64,000 nt of DNA from Rhizobium gallicum bv. gallicum R602sp (GTDB lineage Bacteria; Pseudomonadota; Alphaproteobacteria; Rhizobiales; Rhizobiaceae). Shown here one piece after another: positions 18,404 to 28,601 of this stretch. The translations under genes and the position numbers were made by a program. The notes beneath the pieces are model-generated. The model was given only the letters and a program-made list of their open reading frames with translations. It did no database searches and was not told the origin of the DNA. Location of the stretch: the NCBI RefSeq assembly GCF_000816845.1, contig NZ_CP006880.1:930001-994000 (forward strand), in the 5' to 3' direction. How positions within the stretch are numbered: position 1 is the stretch's first letter; each line of letters starts with the position of its first letter.

Positions 18404-20545
18404 ATGGAACTGCGTGTAGGACTGCTGACTGTTTTGCTGGCGACGGTAAGTCGCGCCGCACTGGCGCAAGATGCCACGGCGCTGGAGCGCATCGAGATCA
18501 AGGCGGGGTCTTCGACATCGACGATGGGCACCGCTCCGGACGGATATCCGGGCGGACAGGTGGCGCGCGGCGGTCGCATTGGATTGGTCGGCAACCGAGA
18601 CTTCATCGATACGCCGTTCAACATTACCAGCTACACAGCGCAGACGATCGAAAATCAGGGCGCTCAGACGGTAGCCGATGTCGTGGCCAATGATCCATCG
18701 GTGAGAAGCACCCATGCGTCCGGCGGTATGCTCGATTCCTTCTATGTCAGGGGATTCCCGCTCAACGAGGGGAACTTCGGCGAAGTCGCCTTCGACGGCG
18801 TATTCGGTGTCGCTCCGACCTACCGCCTGTTCACGGACTATGCAGAGCGCGTGGAGGTTCTTAAGGGGCCGACGGCGCTTCTTTACGGCATATCGCCGAA
18901 CAGCAGTGTCGGCGGCACCATCAACATTGTGCCGAAGCGCGCTTCAGACGTCGACTTGACGCGGGTGACGACCGATTATGCTTCGGATCTTTACGGCGGC
19001 AGCCATCTGGACCTGAGCCGCCGTTTCGGCGAGGAACGCCAGTTTGGTGCGCGCTTCAACGGCAGTTTTCATGGTGGCGATACGCCGATCGACAATCAGT
19101 CGCGCGACATTGCGGTGGGCGCTCTCGCTCTCGACTACGAGGGCGAAGATCTAAGGGCGACGCTCGACTTCATTGGCCAGCGCGAAGACTTCGACGCTCC
19201 GCTGCGCCCGTTCTTTCCGATGGCCGGCATAGAAATTCCAGACGCGCCAGATGGCCGGTCAAATGTTCAGGAACCTTGGGAGTGGTCGAAGAGCAAGGAC
19301 CTGTCCTGGCTGGGGCGCATCGAATATGATCTCAGTGACACCGTGACAGTGTTCGGTGCCGTTGGCGGCGGCAATTCGCGCGTCGAGCGTCTTTTCGGCA
19401 CGCCAACCATTCTGAACTCCGCCGGCGACGTCAGCATTACGCCGCAGAATTTCATTTTCGATGTCGACCGGCTCACGGCCGAGACAGGCATAAGGGCTGC
19501 GTTCGAGACGGAGGCCGTGCAACATGCCGTCACGTTCCAGGTCAGCGGTCTCCAGCAGACGCTCAACCGGGGCTCGAACTCGGGAACCGCGCAACTCACC
19601 AACCTCTTTGATCCGCTTCCCCGCCCCGAACAGGAGGTGCCGCAACCGAGCCACGTGCCGAAAGTGTCCGAGAACACGTTCTACGGTTTTGCTCTCTCCG
19701 ACACGATGTCAATGCTGGACGAGCGTGTGCAGTTGACGCTGGGTGGGCGCTGGCAAAATGTCGATACCGAAAACTTTAGTCCGGTGACAGGCGACGTCAC
19801 CAGCTCTTCCGATGAGGCCGCAGTGACCCCACTTGCTGGTATTGTCGTCAAGCCGTGGGAGAACGTCGCCCTCTACGCCAACTATGTCGAAGGCCTGAGC
19901 GTCGGCGACACCGCTCCCACGACAGCCATCAACGCCGGCGAGACGCTCGCTCCCTATCGGTCCAAACAATACGAAATCGGCACGAAAGTCGACCTCGGAC
20001 GGGTGGCGGTAACCGTCAGCGCGTTCCAGATCGAAAAGCCCTTCGGTCAGCTTGAGACGCGCGGCGGTGACCTCGTCTTCATCGAAGGCGGCGAGCAGCG
20101 CAACCGCGGCGTGGAGCTCAGCATCTTCGGCGAAGTAACGCCTGAGGTCCGGGTGCTTGGCGGTGTGACCTTCATTCATGGCGAGTTGACGAAAACGAAC
20201 AGCGCAACAACCCAAGGCAATACCCCTATTGGCGTGCCGTCGGTGCAGGTCAATGTGGGAGCGGAATGGGATACGCCCTTCATGCCCGGCCTGACGCTTG
20301 CCGGCAATGTCATCCACACGGACGAGCAGTTCGTCAACGCGGCGAATACACAGACGATCCCCTCATGGACGCGCCTTGACCTCGGCGCCAGATATCACAC
20401 CGAAATCAACGAAAAGCCTGTTACCTTCCGCGCCGAAGTCGAGAATGTCTTCGACCTCGATTATTGGTCCGGCGTTGCGAGCTTCGGCACGATCTCGCAG
20501 GGAGCACCGCTGACGGTGAAGGTTTCGATGACGACGGATTTTTAA
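18404..20545 (+). CDS. TonB-dependent siderophore receptor
   Basis: The 713-residue outer-membrane protein has a signal peptide (LLTVLLATVSRAALAQ), a plug domain with TPFNITSYTAQTIENQG and RVEVLKGPTALLYG, and a beta-barrel ending in an aromatic residue (VSMTTDF). These are hallmarks of FhuA/FepA-like ferric-siderophore transporters of the TIGR01783 type. The ATG at 18404 follows GAGAGG. An iron-responsive operator lies upstream. The gene converges on the siderophore biosynthesis operon, so its likely ligand is the product of that operon. There is no N-terminal signalling extension for sigma regulation. Confidence 0.93.
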   Translation: MELRVGLLTVLLATVSRAALAQDATALERIEIKAGSSTSTMGTAPDGYPGGQVARGGRIGLVGNRDFIDTPFNITSYTAQTIENQGAQTVADVVANDPSVRSTHASGGMLDSFYVRGFPLNEGNFGEVAFDGVFGVAPTYRLFTDYAERVEVLKGPTALLYGISPNSSVGGTINIVPKRASDVDLTRVTTDYASDLYGGSHLDLSRRFGEERQFGARFNGSFHGGDTPIDNQSRDIAVGALALDYEGEDLRATLDFIGQREDFDAPLRPFFPMAGIEIPDAPDGRSNVQEPWEWSKSKDLSWLGRIEYDLSDTVTVFGAVGGGNSRVERLFGTPTILNSAGDVSITPQNFIFDVDRLTAETGIRAAFETEAVQHAVTFQVSGLQQTLNRGSNSGTAQLTNLFDPLPRPEQEVPQPSHVPKVSENTFYGFALSDTMSMLDERVQLTLGGRWQNVDTENFSPVTGDVTSSSDEAAVTPLAGIVVKPWENVALYANYVEGLSVGDTAPTTAINAGETLAPYRSKQYEIGTKVDLGRVAVTVSAFQIEKPFGQLETRGGDLVFIEGGEQRNRGVELSIFGEVTPEVRVLGGVTFIHGELTKTNSATTQGNTPIGVPSVQVNVGAEWDTPFMPGLTLAGNVIHTDEQFVNAANTQTIPSWTRLDLGARYHTEINEKPVTFRAEVENVFDLDYWSGVASFGTISQGAPLTVKVSMTTDF

Positions 20546-20595
20546 CGGCGCGGTGAGTGCCGCCGCCGACGGACGAACCATCTTAGTGATACGCA

Positions 20596-20626
20596 CCGAA
20601 GCGCTGGCCAAATGCCGGCGCTTCGG
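20596..20626 (+). terminator. Hairpin downstream of the receptor gene
   Basis: Perfect 9-base arms CCGAAGCGC and GCGCTTCGG, extended inward by TGGC/GCCG, close a five-base loop. It is 51 bases past the receptor stop. Only a short T run (CCGTTT) follows on the plus strand, so it is a moderate terminator call. The remaining space to 20808 holds no recognisable gene. Confidence 0.5.
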
Positions 20627-20808
20627 CCGTTTGGAGCTCGACTGACCGGACCCAAACACGTAAGAGCTTATTGCCGATCAGCCACTTGCGGCTATGGGGA
20701 AGCAATCTTCGCTTCAGCTTGCGTTGTGGACAATGAAGAGACAAGGAGAGGCTCTCCTAATATCAAGAGCCTCGCCCGCGGAAAGCCGTTTGCGCGGCTG
20801 GTTCCTGT

Positions 20809-21972
20809 CTAATTCGCCCTGTCAGAAAGGCTGACGGCATAGCCCGGCCGATAGGGGATAGGCAGGAAGCGGCGGTGGTATTCCGCAAATGTCACGTCCG
20901 GGTCAAGATCGGCGAACAGGTCCGGATGGAACCATTTCGCCAGTTGCTGGACCGCAAAGAACTCATAGGGGCTGTTGTAGAACTGGTGCCAGATACCGTG
21001 GAAATTTTGCGTTTTCTGCGCGGTGATGCCGGTATAGGCGCTACGGGTGGTGAACCATTCGAGCTTCTTGCGGGTCACCTCGGGATCGGCGCCCGGGCCG
21101 AGCGGGATCCACTTGCCACCTGGGACATAGGCTTCCCAGTCGGCGCTGGTAACCACCACCTGCTCAGGATCGGCGGCGATTACCTGCTCGGGGTTGAGCT
21201 GCCCGAAGGTGGAGGGAAGCAAGTCGCTGCCGATATTGTGGCCGCCAGCAAGCTCGACATATTTGCCGAAGTTTTCCGCCCCAAATGACAGGCAGCAATC
21301 ATCGGCATACCCGCCGATCCGTTCGACGAACACGCTCGGGCGTTGCGGCTTTGCACGGGCGAGCACATCGCTCACGCGGGACATGGCCTGATGCCGGAAA
21401 GCGATAATCTCTTCCGCGCGCGTATCGCGCGCCATGATCTTGCCAAGGAGGCGAATGGTCGGTTCGGTGTTCTTCAGCGGGGCGTGACGGAAGTCGATAT
21501 AGAGGACGGGAATCTTCAGCTCCGCCAGCCTCTCGATATAGTTGACGTCCTGATTGGCCCTCATCGCTTCGAGATTAAGCAGCACCACATCGGGCTTCTG
21601 GACGATCGTCGATTCGATGTCGATCAGCCCATTCTCCTTTCCTGCGAAGGCCGGAAGCTTCGCCAGTTGGGGAAAGGCGTCGAGATACTGGGCGTAGGTG
21701 GCGGGATCGGCCTCGACCAGATCATTGCGCCATCCGACGACGCGGGCCAACGGGTCTTCCTTGTCGAGCGAGGCGATGAGATAAAGCTGCCGCCCCTCTC
21801 CAAGGAGAATCCGCTTGACCGGCGCGTTCACTGTCACCTCACGGCCGGCGATGTCGGTGACAGTGATCGGGGCTTGCGTTGCCTGTTCGCCGGCGAATAT
21901 GATCGCCGGGCTTAGTGCAATCAACACAAAAGCCGCGATCACGGCACGCAAGGGCGAACGATCTTTCCTCAC
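20809..21972 (-). CDS. Periplasmic iron-siderophore ABC substrate-binding protein
   Basis: The 387-residue protein has a signal peptide ([20 protein letters not shown]) and the FecB/BtuF-like periplasmic binding fold: [20 protein letters not shown] near the start, [13 protein letters not shown] segment ([15 protein letters not shown]) and [18 protein letters not shown]. It should bind a ferric chelate in the periplasm. The start is a GTG at 21972 with AAGGAG before it, overlapping the exporter stop (GTGA). It is the last of seven coupled genes. No matching permease or ATPase is in the operon, which is unusual. Confidence 0.88.
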   Translation of the reverse strand: MRKDRSPLRAVIAAFVLIALSPAIIFAGEQATQAPITVTDIAGREVTVNAPVKRILLGEGRQLYLIASLDKEDPLARVVGWRNDLVEADPATYAQYLDAFPQLAKLPAFAGKENGLIDIESTIVQKPDVVLLNLEAMRANQDVNYIERLAELKIPVLYIDFRHAPLKNTEPTIRLLGKIMARDTRAEEIIAFRHQAMSRVSDVLARAKPQRPSVFVERIGGYADDCCLSFGAENFGKYVELAGGHNIGSDLLPSTFGQLNPEQVIAADPEQVVVTSADWEAYVPGGKWIPLGPGADPEVTRKKLEWFTTRSAYTGITAQKTQNFHGIWHQFYNSPYEFFAVQQLAKWFHPDLFADLDPDVTFAEYHRRFLPIPYRPGYAVSLSDRAN

Positions 21973-23198
21973 GATAATTCTCCTTTGTCGAATGGCGGGC
22001 GCGATTTGAGCCATAGGCAGAGCGCCACTAAAAAAGATAGGCCATAAAGGCTCGCAACGAGCGGGAATGCGATTTCGAGACCGTATCGTTGCGTGGCAAC
22101 AACGCCGGCGACGATCCCGACGACCGAAGCAATCTGCTGGCAGCTCTGTGCGAGCCCCAGGACCGATCCCTGCCGGTCGCTTTGCGTGGCTGCCGAAACG
22201 AGGGACAGCAGCACCGGCGTCGTTCCTCCAAGCAGCGCGCCCCAAGCGAAATAGAGCGTAGCGAATAGGCCGATGGCACGGGTCGAGCCGGCAAGACTGG
22301 TGACCGCGAGGCAGCCGGCTGTGATCAACACGCTCCATCCGAGTACAAAGGACGGCGGGCGATCCTCGAAGAGCCGTGCCCACAAGGGCGCGGTGACCAC
22401 GAAACCGAGCGCCATGAGCCCGTAGCTTAAGCCGGTGACCCAATGATGAGCGCTGTAGACCTCCGACATGAAGAGCGAAAACGGCACCTGCAGGACCATC
22501 CTGCTTGTCAGCAGTATCCCCATCAGTGCCAGGAGTCCGGGCACGGATAAGCCGGCCGATGGCGCAAGACCCGCCGTGCTCCGCTTTGCCGGGCCCTTGA
22601 AGCCCGCCCCTCCTGGCGGTACCGGCAAGCTACCCCAGGCAACAATGGCGCAGAGCGCACAGATCACGCCCGCGGTGAGATTGACGGCTGCGAACGGCAA
22701 GGCATCAAGGATAAGGCCACCCAGGAAGGCGCCACCAAGAGAGCCGACATTGGTTGCCACCTGGAGCCAGGCAAAGAGACGCGCGCGATCGCGCCCGCCT
22801 GTGATCTGCACGCTATAGGCCTGGGCCGGGGCGATATAGCCGGCGCACGCCCCCTGCAGGAAGCGCAGAGCCAGAATGGTCCACACATCGTTCGCGAAGG
22901 CGACAAGTAGTTGCGTGACCGCCAGGCCCGCCAAGGCGCGGACCATCATCAGCCGATTGCCGTAGCGGTCGCCCATGCGCCCCCAAAAGGCGCTCGTCAG
23001 CGATACGCCGAGCATCGGACATACATAGACGCCGATTCCGGCGAGACTGAAGATGCTTCCGGAAGTGCTCAATGCCTTGATCTGGATCGGCCAGAAGGGG
23101 CCGCTCATTTCCATGGCGCCCATGGAAATGAATTGCAGGCCGAACAGCAGCGCGAAGACAGGTCCGAAGCCGCGCAGGACGGCGACTGCACTGGTCAT
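21969..23198 (-). CDS. MFS transporter, probable siderophore exporter
   Basis: The 409-residue protein has about 12 membrane segments and the MFS loop motif [19 protein letters not shown] after the second helix. It begins [20 protein letters not shown] and resembles multidrug-type MFS exporters such as SbnD. Its ATG overlaps the stop of the IucA/IucC gene (ATGA at 23198-23195), placing it inside the siderophore operon. The likely job is secretion of the product into the periplasm or medium. Substrate is inferred from context. Confidence 0.88.
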   Translation of the reverse strand: MTSAVAVLRGFGPVFALLFGLQFISMGAMEMSGPFWPIQIKALSTSGSIFSLAGIGVYVCPMLGVSLTSAFWGRMGDRYGNRLMMVRALAGLAVTQLLVAFANDVWTILALRFLQGACAGYIAPAQAYSVQITGGRDRARLFAWLQVATNVGSLGGAFLGGLILDALPFAAVNLTAGVICALCAIVAWGSLPVPPGGAGFKGPAKRSTAGLAPSAGLSVPGLLALMGILLTSRMVLQVPFSLFMSEVYSAHHWVTGLSYGLMALGFVVTAPLWARLFEDRPPSFVLGWSVLITAGCLAVTSLAGSTRAIGLFATLYFAWGALLGGTTPVLLSLVSAATQSDRQGSVLGLAQSCQQIASVVGIVAGVVATQRYGLEIAFPLVASLYGLSFLVALCLWLKSRPPFDKGELS

Positions 23199-25081
23199 CG
23201 CGCCCCCGCCAGCGGGTTGGGCAATTGGTGTTCGAGCCGATAATCGCGATAGCGTTCCAGATGCATCCGCAGGACCGAACGGGTCGGCCAAGACTGTTCA
23301 AGAAAAGCGTCGCGCTCCGCGAGCCAGAACGCATCAGACAGCATCCGGGGCCGCAGCGTCTGAAACGCCTCTTCTGTCTCCTCCCGCAGGATGCGCCATA
23401 GAAGGTCGCCGGAAAGCTTGTAGTGCTCGGTAAGGCAAAGGGCGATCTCATGAAGGTGGCAGACAAAGCAGGCATCGAGGACGAAGGAGCGGACGGGACT
23501 GATGTCGTCGTCAAATGTCGTCGGCAGAATCCCCTTGCGGCTGAACGGCTTCAGCGCGTAACCGCGCTCCTTGAAGAGCGGCGCGAAACTGCGCCCGTCG
23601 CCGAAGTCGCGGATCAGCAGTTTCCGCGGCTGGCCGTGATCGTCGAAGAGAATCGTGCTGTTTTGCTGATGCGCCTCGAAAGCAATTCCGTAGAGAAGAT
23701 ACATGGCGAGCGCCGGGCGGACGACGGTGCGCGCATAGCAGCGGAAGAATGCGGCAACCGCCGCCTCGCTCTCGCTGCCATTTCTGGCGATGAGCTCGCA
23801 GATGAGAGGGTGGCCGTCCAGCGGGCTTGCCGTTAGCAGCGCCGCGACGGTTACGGGCAGCATGCCGTCGCCGCGGGCCAGGGCACCGGTGTGGCGATAC
23901 ACCACCGAGAGGAAACGGCCAGGATGCTCGTCGCCCGTGTCCGGATGATGCAGAATGGCGCCCAGCTCTTCGGTGAAAATCTCCAGCTCATTTTTGAGAT
24001 CATCCTCCTTCGCGAGAATGTCGGAAATCAGCGCGCTGAGGCGGGGGCCCATATGGATGGATTTGGCCTGCAGCGTGCGCTGCTCGCTCGTCATCCAGAT
24101 GGCTACCGGCAGCTTGATGAAAGGTCTCGGCGCCTCTGTCTCCGGCAGCATCGTGCGAAACGACATGGATGGCAGCGTGACGATCTCCGGGCCTTGCGGG
24201 TCGAAAACACCCGCCGCGATCTCGGGCGCGAACTCGCGATCAACAAAATTCTTCAGGTGCCATGCGTGGACAGGGAAAGGAATCCAGTCTTCGGGTAGTT
24301 TCCCGCGTTCTCTCAGGCCGTCGGTCCAGTCTTGCCAGAGGTCGGGAAAGTTCTTCGAAAACCATCCCGAATAGCTTTCCACATGCGGCATCTTCTCCAC
24401 ATAGGTCCAGTCGGTGCGCAACGCAGCGATGCGAAGCCGCACACGGGCGCCGAACTCCGGTGATAATGCAATAACCTCTTCGGGCGGCAGGCCGGGCTTT
24501 GCCTTCCAGGTCGGATAGAAGGGGTGGCCCTCAAGCGCACCCCATTGGTCGAGGGTCATGGCCGCCAAGTGCGGCGGCATGTTTCCTTCGAGATAGGCAA
24601 GGAAACCTGATGCTCCGGCCTTAGCGATTTTCTGGCGCAGCTCGGCGCTCCAGCGTTCCCGATGGCGCCGTGCGAGAACGTCGTTGCGCATGCTATCGTC
24701 CACATCGCGGAGCAGGTGCTCTAGTCCGTCGGGCGCAGGAGTAAGGGCGAGAGACGGCGCAACCTCCCTCATCAGGGCGGCGGGACCATCGATCCTGTAT
24801 CGGATGCCTGTTCCGTCCAGTACTTCGACTTGCCCGCGATTTTGCAATGTTCCGGCCGGTGCAAGGTACAGGTCGGTAAAGTGCAGCACACGCCGCGAAA
24901 CCCAAAGGGGAAACCAAGCCTGCCTGCCGTCATGAGCCCACAACAATGCATTCGGATCCAACAGACGTTCCGCAAACAGGCAGCGGACCAGGCGGCTGAT
25001 CGCATTGCACGCCGCCTTCTCCAGAAGCTCTGTCTCACCTGTCGCAATTTGATCTGTTGCGGAAGAAATGTTCTCGTCCAT
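23195..25081 (-). CDS. IucA/IucC family siderophore synthetase (NIS synthetase)
   Basis: The 628-residue enzyme activates a carboxylate as an acyl-adenylate and joins it to an amine. Family signatures are seen: [16 protein letters not shown] (ATP-binding Gly-His-Pro region, about residue 160), [18 protein letters not shown], and in the C-terminal FhuF-like part [12 protein letters not shown] with [10 protein letters not shown]. Only one such enzyme is encoded, whereas aerobactin needs two and staphyloferrin B three, so the product should contain a single amide of this type. In the rhizobactin model it would join malate to the side-chain amine of lysine. It starts one base inside the opine dehydrogenase stop (TAATG). 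Confidence 0.93.
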   Translation of the reverse strand: MDENISSATDQIATGETELLEKAACNAISRLVRCLFAERLLDPNALLWAHDGRQAWFPLWVSRRVLHFTDLYLAPAGTLQNRGQVEVLDGTGIRYRIDGPAALMREVAPSLALTPAPDGLEHLLRDVDDSMRNDVLARRHRERWSAELRQKIAKAGASGFLAYLEGNMPPHLAAMTLDQWGALEGHPFYPTWKAKPGLPPEEVIALSPEFGARVRLRIAALRTDWTYVEKMPHVESYSGWFSKNFPDLWQDWTDGLRERGKLPEDWIPFPVHAWHLKNFVDREFAPEIAAGVFDPQGPEIVTLPSMSFRTMLPETEAPRPFIKLPVAIWMTSEQRTLQAKSIHMGPRLSALISDILAKEDDLKNELEIFTEELGAILHHPDTGDEHPGRFLSVVYRHTGALARGDGMLPVTVAALLTASPLDGHPLICELIARNGSESEAAVAAFFRCYARTVVRPALAMYLLYGIAFEAHQQNSTILFDDHGQPRKLLIRDFGDGRSFAPLFKERGYALKPFSRKGILPTTFDDDISPVRSFVLDACFVCHLHEIALCLTEHYKLSGDLLWRILREETEEAFQTLRPRMLSDAFWLAERDAFLEQSWPTRSVLRMHLERYRDYRLEHQLPNPLAGAR

Positions 25082-26220
25082 TAAGCTGCCTCCGGCCAGT
25101 CGGATGGTACATAGTCGAGCGCTCCGTCGGCCAATCCACCATGGTATTCGCGCGCCCATTGATAGGTTTTGGCAATGGCGGGAACCGCCACATTGAGCCG
25201 TTCCGCCATTGTGACGAGCAAGGCCTGTCCGAATGCGATATCCTCATGGAAGGCGCGGCTTTCGCGATCGACGATCAGTCCCGGACCATATGGGTTGGCA
25301 ACGAGGGGAGCACGGATGCCCGCGTAGGCGCGATTTGTGCGCAGAAGCGTGTAGAGAGTCCGATCGTCCGCGATCTGGTTCCCATAGGCCTCCAAGAGTT
25401 CCTGCTGAAGCGGCTTTACGGAACTCAAATCAATGCCGAGACGCGCCTCACTCGCCCGCCGGATCGCCTGATTCTCCGCGTCGCAAGCTTCCAGGAGCTC
25501 GGCGCCTGCTTGGGGGCAATCGCTCCACCAGCACAGGGGTTCGTTGAATGGCCTGTTCTCGAAGGGTGCACCAGGGCCGATGAGGGTGTAAAGGATTGCG
25601 GGATGCATCAATGCGTTGCCTGGCGTCAAAGTGATCTCAAGGTAGTCTTGCAAGAGGGTGACGGGCGCTTCGTAGAGGCGATTCAACATTGCCGTGAGTC
25701 TTGAGCCGCTGGCAGCGCTTTCGCGACGATGAAGAGCGACAAAGAGTTCTGCTTTGGCCCCACCCATTCGCACCTTCTGCCCCGCGACCAGGTCGAAGGC
25801 GATGTGGGGCACGTCCTTCATGCCCCAGATCACTACATTCTCGCATTCTGAAAACGCTTTTGCCGCGAGCCAATCGAAACCACAGAAGCCGGGAATTGCT
25901 CCGACATAGACGCTCTTTTCCCGAGGCAAATGCGGCGCGATTCGGTGCAAGAGTGCCGGTCTCGCCTGGGCTGGCTGCGTTATGACGACCATATCGGCAT
26001 TCTCAAGCGTCTTGGCAGGGTCGGTTCCGACATGGTCGGGTCTGGCCCTCACGATGCGATCGTCCCGGGTCTGTGCTTGCCAGATATCGTCGCCACTTGC
26101 CCATCGCCCGGCGACCGTGCTGGAGGTGGTCAGGACAGAAACCTCAATGCCTGGAACCTGCTTGAACAGAACCGCATTCAAGTGGCCCGTACGGCCAGCG
26201 CCACAAATGGTCACCTTCAT
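25081..26220 (-). CDS. Opine dehydrogenase family (octopine/staphylopine-type)
   Basis: The 379-residue protein starts with a Rossmann NAD(P) motif (MKVTICGAGRTGHLN, Gly7 onward) and has the opine dehydrogenase C-terminal domain with NALMHPAILYTL, which contains the conserved catalytic His region of octopine/nopaline dehydrogenases. Such enzymes condense an amine reductively with an alpha-keto acid. It takes the position that SbnB (an ornithine cyclodeaminase homologue) has in staphyloferrin B clusters but belongs to another family. With pyruvate it would create an N-(1-carboxyethyl) group, exactly the alanine-derived end of rhizobactin. The ATG overlaps the SbnA-like gene (ATGA). Confidence 0.85.
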   Translation of the reverse strand: MKVTICGAGRTGHLNAVLFKQVPGIEVSVLTTSSTVAGRWASGDDIWQAQTRDDRIVRARPDHVGTDPAKTLENADMVVITQPAQARPALLHRIAPHLPREKSVYVGAIPGFCGFDWLAAKAFSECENVVIWGMKDVPHIAFDLVAGQKVRMGGAKAELFVALHRRESAASGSRLTAMLNRLYEAPVTLLQDYLEITLTPGNALMHPAILYTLIGPGAPFENRPFNEPLCWWSDCPQAGAELLEACDAENQAIRRASEARLGIDLSSVKPLQQELLEAYGNQIADDRTLYTLLRTNRAYAGIRAPLVANPYGPGLIVDRESRAFHEDIAFGQALLVTMAERLNVAVPAIAKTYQWAREYHGGLADGALDYVPSDWPEAA

Positions 26221-27227
26221 GCTGCGCGCGCCCGTCCGGAGAGCCAGCCATCCAGCTGGATGGCGATTGCCGGGTCGAGAAGGCGGCGCTTCGCCATCCA
26301 TTCGTCGTCGAAAATCGAACCCAGATATTTCTCTCCGCCATCCGCCACCGTCGTCACGACCGTGCCTGTCAGCTGGCCGGCGGCGATCAGCTCCAGCGCC
26401 TTGTAGATGGCGCCGCCCGTTGAACCGCCCACCAGCAGTCCTTTGCTGCGTGCGATGTAGCGCGCAGTCTCGAAGGCTTGGGTGTCTGTGACCTGGACGC
26501 CCTCGTCAATGCAGCCATAGTCCAGCACCTTACCGACCTCGTCACCTGCCGGCGTTCCCGTTCCGGATTGATAGTAGGGATGCCCAGGCTTGCCGAAGAC
26601 AATCGATCCGGCCGGCTCGACCGCGATCGTGCGCACGGCCGGGTTGTGGCGCTTGAGGCGCTGGGAGATCCCAGTCATAGAGCCGCCTGTCCCGACGCAA
26701 CCGACAAAGGCATCAATGCCGTCCGGAAGTTGGGTCAGCAACTCGTCGACGAGACCGGCATAGCCTTCCGGATTTGCCGGATTGTCGGATTGGTTCATGA
26801 ACAACGCGCCTGGAAGCTGGGCTCCTAGCTGTGCGGCCAGCCTTTGTCGCTCGACGACGGCGACTTCGTCCTCGCGAAAATCGCCTTCGACGCAGCGGAT
26901 CTCGGCGCCGAGCGCCCGCATCATGCGGACCTTGTCGGGTGCCGCATGATGGTCCACCACTGCGATAAAGCGCAGCCCGAACTCCAGTGCAGCGAGCGCA
27001 AGGCCGGTGCCAGTATTGCCGGAGGATGATTCGACGATGGTGCCTCCCGGCGCGAGGCGCCCATCGTCGAGAGCGGCGACAACCATGCTGCGTGCCATGC
27101 GGTCCTTCATCGAGCCGCCGGGATTGTTCTTCTCTATCTTCAGTACCAAGATGGCTTCGCGGTTCGGCACGTCAATCGACATTACCGGAGTCTGGCCGAT
27201 CAATTGCGTTACGGTCGTGTGCAGCAT
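26217..27227 (-). CDS. SbnA-like PLP-dependent synthase (cysteine synthase family)
   Basis: The 336-residue protein belongs to the fold-type II PLP enzymes. The PLP lysine is Lys41 in NNPGGSMKDR; the phosphate loop GTGGSMTG (about residue 180) and the substrate loop SSSGNTGTGLA are present. It resembles SbnA, which joins O-phosphoserine to the alpha-amine of glutamate, more than CysK. Here the nucleophile could instead be lysine. The ATG begins immediately after the upstream decarboxylase stop codon (no gap), and its end overlaps the opine dehydrogenase. The substrate is inference from the cluster. Confidence 0.88.
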   Translation of the reverse strand: MLHTTVTQLIGQTPVMSIDVPNREAILVLKIEKNNPGGSMKDRMARSMVVAALDDGRLAPGGTIVESSSGNTGTGLALAALEFGLRFIAVVDHHAAPDKVRMMRALGAEIRCVEGDFREDEVAVVERQRLAAQLGAQLPGALFMNQSDNPANPEGYAGLVDELLTQLPDGIDAFVGCVGTGGSMTGISQRLKRHNPAVRTIAVEPAGSIVFGKPGHPYYQSGTGTPAGDEVGKVLDYGCIDEGVQVTDTQAFETARYIARSKGLLVGGSTGGAIYKALELIAAGQLTGTVVTTVADGGEKYLGSIFDDEWMAKRRLLDPAIAIQLDGWLSGRARAA

Positions 27228-28601
27228 TTAAACCTCTTCGATTGCGTCGGGAATGAGGATGGGATGCCCTTTAGCGTCCCCGACGACGCATAGGCGGACG
27301 GGCATCGGGTGGCGGTGGAATTCGTTTTCGAGAAGATCCATCTGGTAAGCGCCAGTATTGGCGAAGACCAAGAGGTCTCCGGCTTGCGGGGTGACGGGGA
27401 AGGTCAGCCACCTGTTGCTGAGAACGTCCTCGTCGAGACAACTATGTCCGGCAAGATAGGCCCGGATTGGGGAAGACACGGAGAGCGGTCTGGCGGCTGG
27501 CACGAGAATCGGATCGAGCAGAAACTCGGAGGCAAACCAGGTTTCGCAGGCGCTGAAGCTGCTGCCTTCAACGAAGATGACATACGTTCCCGCATCGAGG
27601 GACTTCACGCGGGTTACCCGAACGACCGTAATGGCCGCCTGGTCCGCCAAGGCGCGGCCCGGCTCCATTGCCAGAGCGAGCTGCTCCTGCCTAAAATAGG
27701 TCGCGACGCTGCGGCCTTCGCCCATCTCAGCCTGCAAGAGGCGGCGCAGCCAGTCCGGCGCTGCGAGCGCGCTGCCGTAGGGATAGAACGAGCCCGGTAT
27801 TTTTCCGGTACGATAATCCTCCGGCGTCTGAGCTGCGATATGCGCCTGATATTTCAACTGATCGACGTATTGAACCGGCAAACCCCCACCGATGTCGATC
27901 ATGCGCGGAGAAAGTCTCATGGCTCGGGCTTCGGCAATGAGTTCAGCGGCCTCGTTCAGGGCTGCCAAGCGGGTCTCCCAGCCATATCCGCTGAGATGGA
28001 AATGCAGCCCGTCGAAGCGCAATCTGCTTTCCCGTGCAATACGGGCAAGGCAAGGAATGATGGTCTCCGCCGGCATGCCGAAACGGCTCTTGCTCTGATC
28101 CCGCGGCCGAAGCCGCAGGAGAACCGGGTGCGGACTGGCATGTGCCGGCAAGCGAACGACGAGTTCTTCCAGCTCCTCGGGCGAGTCCACCGATATCAGC
28201 GCATTGCAATCAATGAGCTCTTGATGGAATGCGCCCGTCTTCGCCGGCCCGGTCGCCACGAGCCTGGCACCATTGGCCCCAAGACGCCTTGCGTCGCGAA
28301 GTTCATAAAGACTGGAGACGTCGAGCCCAGCGCCTGAGCTGAGCGCCGCCTGCATGAGGCCGGGCGACTTGTTGACTTTCACTCCATAATAGATCGCATG
28401 CTCGACGCCGCCCTCCGTCAGCGCGGTTTTTAACGCCGCCATGTTGTCCTGTAACGCGTCCGGCCAGACCAAATTGAGCGGTGAGCCGAAACGGGCAACC
28501 CAGTCCAGAAGAAGTGGATCGTGCCGGGTGAGAAGGTCCGCAGTCGCCGATCGTAAAATCGGCGGCAGGTCAGAGCCGACCTTGTGGCAATGCAAGCTCA
28601 T
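27228..28601 (-). CDS. SbnH-like PLP decarboxylase (diaminopimelate/ornithine decarboxylase fold)
   Basis: The 457-residue enzyme is a fold-type III (alanine racemase fold) decarboxylase. The PLP lysine is Lys75 in [30 protein letters not shown] and the inter-subunit cysteine motif [10 protein letters not shown] follow. The [10 protein letters not shown] form is closer to SbnH than to LysA. SbnH removes a carboxylate from a diaminopropionate unit to leave an ethylenediamine unit, as required for both staphyloferrin B and rhizobactin. The ATG at 28601 overlaps the upstream stop (ATGA); longer starts at 28619 or 28655 are possible. Confidence 0.87.
   Translation of the reverse strand: MSLHCHKVGSDLPPILRSATADLLTRHDPLLLDWVARFGSPLNLVWPDALQDNMAALKTALTEGGVEHAIYYGVKVNKSPGLMQAALSSGAGLDVSSLYELRDARRLGANGARLVATGPAKTGAFHQELIDCNALISVDSPEELEELVVRLPAHASPHPVLLRLRPRDQSKSRFGMPAETIIPCLARIARESRLRFDGLHFHLSGYGWETRLAALNEAAELIAEARAMRLSPRMIDIGGGLPVQYVDQLKYQAHIAAQTPEDYRTGKIPGSFYPYGSALAAPDWLRRLLQAEMGEGRSVATYFRQEQLALAMEPGRALADQAAITVVRVTRVKSLDAGTYVIFVEGSSFSACETWFASEFLLDPILVPAARPLSVSSPIRAYLAGHSCLDEDVLSNRWLTFPVTPQAGDLLVFANTGAYQMDLLENEFHRHPMPVRLCVVGDAKGHPILIPDAIEEV

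Noticed and set aside
18404..20545. FecA-type signal-transducing receptor
   Set aside because: No N-terminal signalling domain precedes the plug and no FecI/FecR pair is adjacent.
20612..20812. Plus-strand frame ending [14 protein letters not shown], like a Phd/VapB antitoxin tail
   Set aside because: Only the last residues resemble the family, there is no toxin gene beside it and no ribosome-binding site.
23195..25081. Rhizobactin 1021 or aerobactin synthesis
   Set aside because: No lysine/diaminopropane N-monooxygenase, no acetyltransferase and no second IucA/IucC enzyme.
23195..28601. Reading the cluster as a staphyloferrin B operon
   Set aside because: Only one NIS synthetase instead of three, no SbnG-type citrate synthase, and an opine dehydrogenase in place of SbnB.
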